Shown one piece after another: positions 1-5,030 of a DNA stretch of 7,205 nucleotides. The stretch lies in the NCBI GenBank assembly GCA_045536015.1, contig JAZSMS010000091.1, positions 1 to 7,205 on the forward strand, read 5' to 3'. The DNA is from JAZSMS01 sp045536015 (GTDB taxonomy: Bacteria; Bacillota; Clostridia; Christensenellales; QALW01). The notes below the pieces were generated by a model, which made no database searches, was not told the origin of the DNA, and saw nothing but the letters and a program-made list of their open reading frames with translations. Numbering within the stretch: the first letter of the stretch is position 1; each line of letters starts with the position of its first letter. The translations under genes and the position numbers were made by a program.

Positions 1-1
1 T

Positions 2-625
2 GGCGACGTTCCTGTTGAGGTTGCAAACGACGGTGATGTTACTGCACTTGCAGGCGCTATGAGCCTTGAGGATAACAATGTTTTAGGCGTTGCTATGGGT
101 ACCAGTGAAGCCGCAGGCTACGTTAATTCTGACGGAAATATAACGGGCTGGCTTAACGAGCTAGCTTATGTTCCCGTTGATTTTAACAAGGACGCTATGG
201 TTGACGAGTGGAGTGGCGACTACGGTTGCGGAGTGAAGTATTTCTCGCAGGATGCAGTTATTAAGCTTGCACCCCGTGCAGGAATCGAGCTTGACGAAGC
301 ACTTTCGCCGGCAGAGAAGTTAAAGGTTGTTCAGGGTCTTATGGAACAGGACGATCCGCGTGCGGCAGATATCTACGACACAATCGGTACGTACTTCGGT
401 TACACCATTGCATATTATTCGATGTTTTATGAAATTAAACACGTTCTTATTATGGGCAGAGTTACCTCGGGTAAGGGCGGAGTTATCCTTTTAGCAAAGG
501 CTAATGAAGTTTTAAAGACTGAGTTCCCTGAATTAAGTGAAAAAATTCAGCTTCATATTCCGGATGAAAAGGCTCGTCGCGTAGGTCAGTCTGTTGCAGC
601 AGCAAGCTTGCCTAAAATTAAATAA
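2..625 (+). CDS. ROK-family sugar kinase/regulator-like protein, C-terminal part (5' end outside window)
   Basis: The reading frame is open from base 2, so the gene enters from the left edge and only its last 207 codons are seen; the internal ATG at 59 is not the start. The first visible residues include an Asn-Asp-Gly-Asp-Val-Thr-Ala stretch, which matches the ROK segment carrying the catalytic Asp. It is followed by a Gly-Val-Ala-Met-Gly-Thr-Ser segment that matches the ROK phosphate/sugar loop. Near the end, a Met-Gly-Arg-Val-Thr-Ser-Gly-Lys-Gly-Gly stretch fits the C-terminal glycine-rich nucleotide-binding segment. The classical ROK zinc motif (CxCGxxGCxE) is not visible; only a lone Gly-Cys-Gly occurs near base 230. 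Known ROK proteins are sugar kinases (glucose, N-acetylmannosamine, fructose) or sugar-responsive repressors. No helix-turn-helix can be judged because the N-terminus is missing. The gene converges on the aldolase operon and ends at a shared terminator. Confidence 0.8.
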   Translation, partial: GDVPVEVANDGDVTALAGAMSLEDNNVLGVAMGTSEAAGYVNSDGNITGWLNELAYVPVDFNKDAMVDEWSGDYGCGVKYFSQDAVIKLAPRAGIELDEALSPAEKLKVVQGLMEQDDPRAADIYDTIGTYFGYTIAYYSMFYEIKHVLIMGRVTSGKGGVILLAKANEVLKTEFPELSEKIQLHIPDEKARRVGQSVAAASLPKIK

Positions 626-636
626 AAAGAAAAAAA

Positions 637-674
637 TAAAAAGTCCTACCTGAAAAGTAGGACTTTTATTTTTG
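637..674. terminator. Bidirectional intrinsic terminator between convergent genes
   Basis: An 11-bp perfect inverted repeat (639-649 with 657-667) encloses a 7-base loop. It is flanked by A-rich sequence on the left and T-rich sequence on the right, so both transcripts would end in a hairpin followed by a U-rich run. It lies in the 54-base gap between the stop of the ROK gene (+) and the stop of the aldolase gene (-), where a shared terminator is expected. Confidence 0.9.
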
Positions 675-679
675 TAAAA

Positions 680-1360
680 TTATAAGAGCTCGGGAATTTT
701 TTTATCTCCGTAAACGCTTGCCCAGTCGCTATCAAAGTCTGCAAGAGCAATGTCAGTAAGGGGATGCTTGATAAACGAGAATAAAACGTCAGGAGCAACT
801 GTTACGCTGTGACAGCCGCAAAGTGCCGCACGGTGAACCTGCTCAACATTTTTAAAGCTTGCCGCAAGCACCTTGCAATCGAAATTATAATGCGAGAACT
901 GCTCAACAATCTCGGCAACAACGTTGTTACCGTCACCGCAAACGTTGTCAATTCTGTTAACGTACGGTGCAACAAACGAAGCGCCTGCTTTTGCGGCAAT
1001 AATTGCTTGGGCATGGGTGAAAATTGCAGTAATAGTAACACCTATACCCATTTTTCTAAGACGCATAGTTGCCTTAAGTCCTTCTTCACTTATAGGAATT
1101 TTAATATAAAAATTTCCGCCTACAGTCTCTTGCAAAAGCATAGCCTCTTTAATAATATCGTCGGCTTTTTTTGCAGTGGTTTGAATGTGAAACATTCTGT
1201 CATCACCTATTATTTCGCGTATATCCTTAATAAGTTTTAAAAAATCCGGTTCATTTTCTTTTGCAATAATGGTGGGGTTTGTTGTAACACCGTCGATAGG
1301 TAAAAATTCTACTGCCTTACGTATAGCATCTAAATCTGCAGTATCAATAATAAAAAGCAT
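680..1360 (-). CDS. Transaldolase / fructose-6-phosphate aldolase-like enzyme
   Basis: This 226-residue protein has the length of the small FSA/TalC group (about 215-225) and is much shorter than classical transaldolases. Expected active-site elements are in order: Asp6 in Ile-Ile-Asp-Thr, Asn28 in Gly-Val-Thr-Thr-Asn-Pro, Lys87 in Tyr-Ile-Lys-Ile-Pro (the Schiff-base lysine), the Ala-Pro-Tyr-Val-Asn-Arg-Ile-Asp block at 131-138, and Ala-Ala-Ser-Phe-Lys at 166-170. Gln60 appears to align with Gln59 of E. coli FsaA, a position that is Glu in true transaldolases. This favours a direct aldolase, for instance fructose 6-phosphate to glyceraldehyde 3-phosphate plus dihydroxyacetone, but one inserted residue nearby makes the alignment less certain. 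It is the last gene of the five-gene minus-strand operon, 30 bases after the kinase gene. A cytoplasmic decamer would be expected from the family. The substrate is unknown, and a transaldolase acting on another ketose is possible. Confidence 0.88.
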   Translation of the reverse strand: MLFIIDTADLDAIRKAVEFLPIDGVTTNPTIIAKENEPDFLKLIKDIREIIGDDRMFHIQTTAKKADDIIKEAMLLQETVGGNFYIKIPISEEGLKATMRLRKMGIGVTITAIFTHAQAIIAAKAGASFVAPYVNRIDNVCGDGNNVVAEIVEQFSHYNFDCKVLAASFKNVEQVHRAALCGCHSVTVAPDVLFSFIKHPLTDIALADFDSDWASVYGDKKIPELL

Positions 1361-1368
1361 TGTTTTGT

Positions 1369-1375
1369 CCTCCTT
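1369..1375 (-). promoter_or_regulatory. Strong Shine-Dalgarno for the aldolase-like gene
   Basis: The minus strand reads AAGGAGG, a perfect anti-16S match, with 8 bases to the ATG at 1360. Together with the 30-base gap after the FGGY kinase gene, it indicates independent and efficient initiation of the last gene of the operon. Confidence 0.85.
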
Positions 1376-1390
1376 AGGAAAAAGTGTAAA

Positions 1391-2791
1391 TTATAAAACC
1401 TTATCTTGTGCGGCTTTAAAGTTGTTGTAACAATCGGTGTAATCGGCACCGCTTGGGGTAAACGTGCGTTTTACCTTTACAATTTGCTTGCACGCAGAGG
1501 GAATGTTATCAAAAAGACCAATTCCAACACCTGCCAAAAGTGCAGAACCTAAACAAGCCGTTTCGTTATTTTCTAAAATAGAAATGTTTTTATTCGTCAT
1601 ATCGGCTTTGATCTGGCACCAAAGTGGGCTTGATGCGCCACCGCCAACCGAGTGAATTTCGTTACAGTTAATGCCTAAGTAGTCAAGACTCTCTTTAAGC
1701 ATGCAAGCAACTGCTTCTAAAATGCTTCTGATTGCATGTGCACGGGTGTGCTCCATAGTAAGTCCCATAAAAGCACCGCGCGCATCGGGTGAATATTTAG
1801 GAAGCACCGAGCCACAAAGGTACGGCATAAAAGTAAGCCCGTTTGCACCGGGAGCAATTTTTTCGGCAAGCTCGTCAAGCTGACGGAACGATAAATTTTC
1901 GCAAAACTCGTTTTTAAACCATTTAAGAGCAATGCCTGCCGTTGGTGTCCATGAAAGCAAGCAATAACTGTTATCGTAGTTAAAGTGGCAGGGGATAATG
2001 CTGTCGGGGTTAAACTCGGGCATATTTTTGCACGGCGCAAAAATAGCCATAGTAGTGCCCGTCATTTCGCTTATTATACCTTCTTCGCCTACACCTGCAC
2101 CGATAGCACCTGCTATCTGGTCCATAGCGCCCGTTACAACCTTTGCGCCCAAAAATTCGCCAACAACGCTTGAACTGTCGCAAAGCTCTGGAAGTTGATT
2201 TTCACTAATGCCGATAAAATCAAGCATTTCTTTCCACCAGGCTTGATTTTTAATATCAAAATAAATGGTGGAGGATTGCAAGGTTTTTTCGGTTACAAAT
2301 TTACCGCTTGCACGGAACAGAATATAGTCTTCAAGCAAGAATATTTTTTTTGTCTTTGCAAAAATTTCGGGCTCGTTTTGTTTAACCCATAAAAGCTTTG
2401 CGGCAGGCCATGTTGCAGTAATTTCGGGTTGACCCGTTACGTCGTAGACCTTTTTGTTGCCAAACGCCTCTTTTATTTGTTCGGCTTGGCTTGTAGCACG
2501 GTTATCAAGCCAAACTATTGCGTTGCAAAGGGGAGTGCCGTCTTCATCTGCTAAAATAAGTGTTTCGCACTGCGTATCAACCGAAAAAGCGCTGATTTGA
2601 AATTCTTTAGAAAGCTCGTCATAAGCCTCTTTAAATAAAAGCCAATAGTTTTCGGCAGGGAATTCTACCTTATCGCCCGAAACGATTAAGGTATAGTCCT
2701 TGCTTACTATTTTTTGCATATTACCTTGCTCGTCAAAAACTGCTGCTTTTAATGAGGTTGTACCGATGTCGGCACCAAGTAAATATTTCAT
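1391..2791 (-). CDS. FGGY-family carbohydrate kinase
   Basis: This 466-residue protein is slightly shorter than typical xylulokinase or glycerol kinase (about 490-500). The N-terminal FGGY domain begins with Gly-Ala-Asp-Ile-Gly-Thr-Thr-Ser (6-13), the phosphate-1 loop, and contains Trp-Leu-Asp-Asn-Arg (94-98). The catalytic base is Asp224 in Gly-Ala-Met-Asp-Gln. The C-terminal domain has the Met-Thr-Gly-Thr-Thr loop (243-247) and the Gly-Gly-Gly-Ala nucleotide motif (383-386). The Met-His-Gly substrate motif of xylulokinases is replaced by Gln-Cys-Glu-Thr (74-77), so I do not call it XylB. Members of the family phosphorylate free sugars, polyols or dihydroxyacetone with ATP. The gene overlaps the upstream TIM-barrel gene by one base (TAATG), and its own Shine-Dalgarno is weak, which suggests translational coupling. 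The position beside an FSA-like aldolase would suit a kinase for the released ketose, but this is inference. Confidence 0.93.
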   Translation of the reverse strand: MKYLLGADIGTTSLKAAVFDEQGNMQKIVSKDYTLIVSGDKVEFPAENYWLLFKEAYDELSKEFQISAFSVDTQCETLILADEDGTPLCNAIVWLDNRATSQAEQIKEAFGNKKVYDVTGQPEITATWPAAKLLWVKQNEPEIFAKTKKIFLLEDYILFRASGKFVTEKTLQSSTIYFDIKNQAWWKEMLDFIGISENQLPELCDSSSVVGEFLGAKVVTGAMDQIAGAIGAGVGEEGIISEMTGTTMAIFAPCKNMPEFNPDSIIPCHFNYDNSYCLLSWTPTAGIALKWFKNEFCENLSFRQLDELAEKIAPGANGLTFMPYLCGSVLPKYSPDARGAFMGLTMEHTRAHAIRSILEAVACMLKESLDYLGINCNEIHSVGGGASSPLWCQIKADMTNKNISILENNETACLGSALLAGVGIGLFDNIPSACKQIVKVKRTFTPSGADYTDCYNNFKAAQDKVL

Positions 2792-3501
2792 TAGTTTTTA
2801 CCGTGAAGCTCGTCGTAAGCGGCACGAACGGCTGCCATCATTTCCTCTGCCATTGCGGCGGGGTCGGCTGCCTTACAAATTCCGCTTGAAGAACCCGAAG
2901 CCTCGGCACCTGCTTTAATTATATTATAACAGTCCTGACCGCAGCTAATGCCTGCCGAGGGAAGAACCATAATTTCGGGATTAACCGACTTAACAAGCTT
3001 AATGCAGGCATCAACGTATTCTCTGCCAACGGCAATACCTGTGCCGATAAGCTCGCTGGGCTCGGCAACAACTATGTTGGGATTCATCTCGGCAACTGCT
3101 TTGATTTCTTCCTCTGTATCAGCACAAACAATTGTAGCAAGACCAACCTCGTCAGCACGCTTAACGGCTTCTCTAAGCTCGTCAAGAGTAAGCTTGCATT
3201 CGGCGTGGTTAAGCATAACGCCTACTGCGCCCGTAGCCTTAACTGCTTCGGGCAGGATTGTGCCCATACCGCGACCAACGGGAATACTGTCCATGTGCTG
3301 TGCATAAACGTGAATACGGTCGGAAGTATTTTCAGCAATAAGTCTTAAATCGGTAGTCTGAACGTCGGCAAGAACGTCCATATCGTATTTTTGTGCAAAT
3401 TCGTCAATTTTTTTCATAAGAGCCAAAAGCTCTTCACCGTAGAGATAAGCCTTGGGGCCAAACTCAAAAAACGGGGTGGAAATATGATAATCTTTAACCA
3501 T
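2791..3501 (-). CDS. Triosephosphate-isomerase-like TIM-barrel isomerase (archaeal-type subfamily)
   Basis: The 236-residue product resembles the short archaeal triosephosphate isomerases (about 225) more than bacterial TpiA (about 250). Catalytic elements are recognisable: Lys17 in Phe-Gly-Pro-Lys-Ala-Tyr, His99 in Met-Leu-Asn-His-Ala-Glu, and Glu147 in Ala-Glu-Pro-Ser-Glu-Leu-Ile-Gly-Thr-Gly. The phosphate-gripping loops are Ser-Ala-Gly-Ile-Ser (182-186) and the Gly-Ser-Ser-Ser-Gly segment (203-207). A Tyr-Ala-Gln-His-Met-Asp segment (66-71) matches the archaeal Tyr-Ala-Gln-His block. The usual Asn before the active-site Lys is absent. The gene starts inside the stop of the SIS gene (TAATG) and ends inside the start of the FGGY kinase gene. 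It may interconvert dihydroxyacetone phosphate and glyceraldehyde 3-phosphate. Relatives of TPI also act on tetrulose phosphates in erythritol catabolism, so a substrate other than triose phosphate is a real alternative. Confidence 0.88.
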   Translation of the reverse strand: MVKDYHISTPFFEFGPKAYLYGEELLALMKKIDEFAQKYDMDVLADVQTTDLRLIAENTSDRIHVYAQHMDSIPVGRGMGTILPEAVKATGAVGVMLNHAECKLTLDELREAVKRADEVGLATIVCADTEEEIKAVAEMNPNIVVAEPSELIGTGIAVGREYVDACIKLVKSVNPEIMVLPSAGISCGQDCYNIIKAGAEASGSSSGICKAADPAAMAEEMMAAVRAAYDELHGKN

Positions 3502-4094
3502 TATTTATTCAACCTTTCTCCAACAGCTCCGCCCGGATGAATAAGGGCAAACTGTTCTTTTTGATAATTGGTTTCTTCAACCAAAGCGCCGATAAGCGCA
3601 TCAAACAGCGCAATGGTAGCAACAAAGCTTGCCGTTGCCTGCATATTGTATTTATCTGCTTCACGGGCGATATGCATAGGAAGAATTATATCAGAATTTC
3701 TGCCGATAGGCGAATCAAGATTTTCGGTAACGCCGATAATAAATGCGCCCTTTTTCATAGAAACGTCTAATACGGGCAAAAGCTCGCTTGTTTTTCCGCC
3801 GCGCGAAACTAAAACTACAACATTGCCCTTTTGTACTGCGCCTAAACCGCCGTGCATAGCCTCGCAGGGAGGAAGGAACTGAGCGGGGCGCTCGATGCAG
3901 CAAAGAGTATGAGCAAACTTCTTTGCGGCTACGCCTGAAGAGCCGCTTGCGCTGGTAATTATTCTGTCACAGTTAGCAAGAGCATCAACTGCCTTTGCAA
4001 AAGCTTCTTTATCAAGCTTGGTAAGCACGTCGTCAACTGCGTCGCGCTCAATTTGAAGCGACTCGATAGCCGCCTTTAACGAAATATCTTTCAT
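3501..4094 (-). CDS. SIS-domain sugar-phosphate isomerase, KdsD/GutQ-like without CBS domains
   Basis: This 197-residue single SIS domain carries Ser-Ala-Ser-Gly-Ser-Ser-Gly (48-54) as the first phosphosugar loop and Val-Ser-Arg-Gly-Gly-Lys-Thr-Ser-Glu (96-104) as the second. It ends in Ile-His-Pro-Gly-Gly-Ala-Val-Gly-Glu-Arg-Leu (185-195), the hallmark of arabinose-5-phosphate isomerases, in which the His is catalytic. KdsD, KpsF and GutQ continue for another 120 residues or so with a CBS pair; this protein stops directly after the motif. The family interconverts ketose and aldose phosphates; 6-phospho-3-hexuloisomerases are another SIS group of this size. No KDO-biosynthesis genes are near, so a catabolic role is more likely. 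It is the second gene of the operon, 62 bases after the YjbQ-like gene, with an AAAGAGG ribosome binding site (4104-4110) ahead of the ATG. Its stop overlaps the start of the TIM-barrel gene. Confidence 0.88.
   Translation of the reverse strand: MKDISLKAAIESLQIERDAVDDVLTKLDKEAFAKAVDALANCDRIITSASGSSGVAAKKFAHTLCCIERPAQFLPPCEAMHGGLGAVQKGNVVVLVSRGGKTSELLPVLDVSMKKGAFIIGVTENLDSPIGRNSDIILPMHIAREADKYNMQATASFVATIALFDALIGALVEETNYQKEQFALIHPGGAVGERLNK
3513..3521 (-). promoter_or_regulatory. Ribosome binding site of the TIM-barrel gene inside the SIS coding region
   Basis: The minus strand reads GGAGAAAGG, lying 11 bases before the ATG at 3501 and wholly within the last codons of the SIS gene. With the TAATG overlap, it makes translational coupling of the two genes likely and supports the ATG at 3501 as the start. 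Confidence 0.7.
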
Positions 4095-4120
4095 TTTTTT
4101 AAACCTCTTTATATAAGTTC

Positions 4121-4144
4121 GACCTTGCGAAAAAACGCAAGGCC
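4121..4144 (-). other. Intercistronic stem-loop between the YjbQ-like and SIS genes
   Basis: A perfect 7-bp stem (4123-4129 with 4136-4142), extendable by a wobble pair and one more pair to 4121-4144, encloses a six-base loop. It sits in the 62-base gap of the minus-strand operon. In the direction of transcription it is not followed by a run of T, so it does not look like an intrinsic terminator. An mRNA-processing, stability or attenuation role is possible. The T-rich run lies on the other side, where no + strand gene would use it. Confidence 0.6.
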
Positions 4145-4156
4145 GATGATTTTTTA

Positions 4157-4777
4157 TTATCTCTTCCAGTTAAGTGTATAGTGTACGTCGTCTGCCTTTT
4201 CTTCGTCAGTAAACTTGTGAAGCGTATTGATAACTTCGCCGTTGTTCCACTTGCGGTCGCCAACGTCCTCGGTAGTACCCATAACGGTAACGTTAAGCTG
4301 TCTGTGACGGGCACGAACGTGATCCCAGTCTACAAAGTAAACGTGAGCAAACTCACCGCCGTCTAAAACGCCGTCTTTAATGGTCATAGCTTCGCTTCTG
4401 ACAAAGAATACAGAACGAAGGTGACCGTCGGTGTTCATGCTTGTAAAGTCGCCGGGCTCGTTAACAAAACGGCCAAACTTTGCATGAATAGGACCGGGAT
4501 GACGGTACTGATGCTCCTCTGCAAAATCAGGAATCATCTTACGCATAATGTCAAGAAGGTCATGCTGTAAAAACTCAAGGTCAAAGCTATCGATGTCGTG
4601 CGAGCACTCCTGAACCATAACCGAGCAGGTTGTGTGGTGCGAAGCGATGGTTACTGTACCATTTTTGATACCCGATGCTTCAACGATTGCGATGATCTCG
4701 CTTGTAACGTCGTGGAAGGTGGGGATCCAGCCTCTTGACTGAAGCTCTAACTCTTTTTGAAAAATCTTAAATTCCAT
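4157..4777 (-). CDS. YjbQ/UPF0047-family protein, long variant
   Basis: The start is placed at 4777 because a GGAGAG ribosome binding site (4786-4791) lies 8 bases upstream. A longer in-frame reading to 4969 would run through the promoter and AT-rich DNA and shows no family similarity. The product has 206 residues; YjbQ proteins usually have about 130-140. Family motifs are Ser-His-His-Thr-Thr-Cys (46-51), Asp-Gly-His-Leu-Arg-Ser (117-122, the counterpart of the usual Ser-Asp-Ala-His-Ile-Lys) and Gly-Glu-Phe-Ala-His-Val-Tyr-Phe-Val-Asp-Trp-Asp (141-152), followed by Arg155 and Arg157. Extra sequence lies between the first two motifs (about 82-115, including His93 and His98) and in a C-terminal tail after about 166. 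E. coli YjbQ has been linked to weak thiamine-phosphate synthase activity, but the physiological role of the family is unsettled. It is the first gene of the sugar operon, so a sugar-phosphate-related role is plausible. Confidence 0.85.
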   Translation of the reverse strand: MEFKIFQKELELQSRGWIPTFHDVTSEIIAIVEASGIKNGTVTIASHHTTCSVMVQECSHDIDSFDLEFLQHDLLDIMRKMIPDFAEEHQYRHPGPIHAKFGRFVNEPGDFTSMNTDGHLRSVFFVRSEAMTIKDGVLDGGEFAHVYFVDWDHVRARHRQLNVTVMGTTEDVGDRKWNNGEVINTLHKFTDEEKADDVHYTLNWKR

Positions 4778-4785
4778 AAAAAATT

Positions 4786-4791
4786 CTCTCC
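4786..4791 (-). promoter_or_regulatory. Ribosome binding site that fixes the YjbQ-like start
   Basis: The minus strand reads GGAGAG, 8 bases before the ATG at 4777. No equally good site with a sensible start is seen further upstream, so the upstream in-frame ATG at 4969 is rejected. Confidence 0.8.
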
Positions 4792-4817
4792 TTAATATAG
4801 TAATTTTTTCTAAAAAA

Positions 4818-4846
4818 ATTATAGCATAATGAGGTTTTTGTGTCAA
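4818..4846 (-). promoter_or_regulatory. Consensus sigma-A promoter of the five-gene minus-strand operon
   Basis: Reading the minus strand, TTGACA (4846-4841) is followed after exactly 17 bases by TATAAT (4823-4818), preceded by an extended -10 TGC. Transcription would begin near 4811, giving a leader of roughly 34 bases before the YjbQ-like ATG. Just downstream, 4801-4809 and 4813-4821 form a perfect 9-bp AT-rich inverted repeat that overlaps the -10 and the likely start point. Confidence 0.85.
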
Positions 4847-4941
4847 TTCATTATTGAAGATTGCTGCAAAGTTTTTGTTAATATTGTCTGTAAAAAGTGT
4901 GTATGCAGACATATAATTATAAAAATGGTTTGTAAAATTTG

Positions 4942-4981
4942 AAATAAATGCCATTTCAATATTTGACATTGGTATTTATTT
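4942..4981. promoter_or_regulatory. Inverted repeat around the -35 box of the plus-strand promoter, candidate operator
   Basis: The arms 4942-4953 and 4970-4981 are reverse complements at 11 of 12 positions, separated by 16 bases that contain the -35 hexamer at 4963-4968. The position suits a repressor or activator site controlling the NagA/NagB-like operon. No regulator gene is in the window, and AT-rich DNA produces inverted repeats by chance, so this is a candidate only. Confidence 0.4.
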
Positions 4982-4991
4982 ATGCTATAAT
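4963..4991 (+). promoter_or_regulatory. Consensus sigma-A promoter of the NagA/NagB-like operon
   Basis: TTGACA (4963-4968), a 17-base spacer and TATAAT (4986-4991) with an extended -10 TGC directly upstream. Transcription would begin near 4998, leaving a leader of about 33 bases before the ATG at 5031. The -10 region shares 15 identical bases (4980-4994) with the opposing promoter (4815-4829, reverse complement). Confidence 0.9.
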
Positions 4992-5020
4992 TTTACTGTA
5001 AAAAAGTAAATTGCGCTTAT

Positions 5021-5024
5021 GGAG
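5021..5024 (+). promoter_or_regulatory. Ribosome binding site that fixes the NagA-like start
   Basis: GGAG lies 6 bases before the ATG at 5031. The ATG at 5019 in the same frame overlaps this site and has no Shine-Dalgarno of its own, so the later ATG is preferred and the protein is four residues shorter than the longest frame. Confidence 0.75.
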
Positions 5025-5030
5025 AAAATT

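Noticed and set aside
809..1240. 143-codon open frame antisense to the aldolase-like gene
   Set aside because: It is a shadow of a clear enzyme gene, with no recognisable motif or convincing ribosome binding site.
680..4094. Sulfoquinovose (sulfo-transaldolase) pathway as explanation for the aldolase and isomerase
   Set aside because: No sulfoquinovosidase, sulfolactaldehyde enzyme or sulfonate exporter is visible, and the kinase and NagA/NagB-like genes point to phosphorylated amino sugars.
4121..4160. Intergenic hairpin read as a + strand terminator because a T-run follows on that strand
   Set aside because: No + strand gene ends here; all flanking genes are on the minus strand.
4884..4917. 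A further promoter-like pair (TTGTCT and TATAAT) in the control region
   Set aside because: The 22-base spacer is too long for sigma-A, and two perfect promoters already serve the flanking operons.
4778..4969. N-terminal extension of the YjbQ-like frame up to an ATG at 4969
   Set aside because: It runs through the consensus promoter and AT-rich control DNA, has no family similarity, and a good ribosome binding site exists for the ATG at 4777.
5008..5022. Possible catabolite-response (cre) site near GCGCTT downstream of the plus promoter
   Set aside because: Only one half resembles the cre consensus; the other half does not match.
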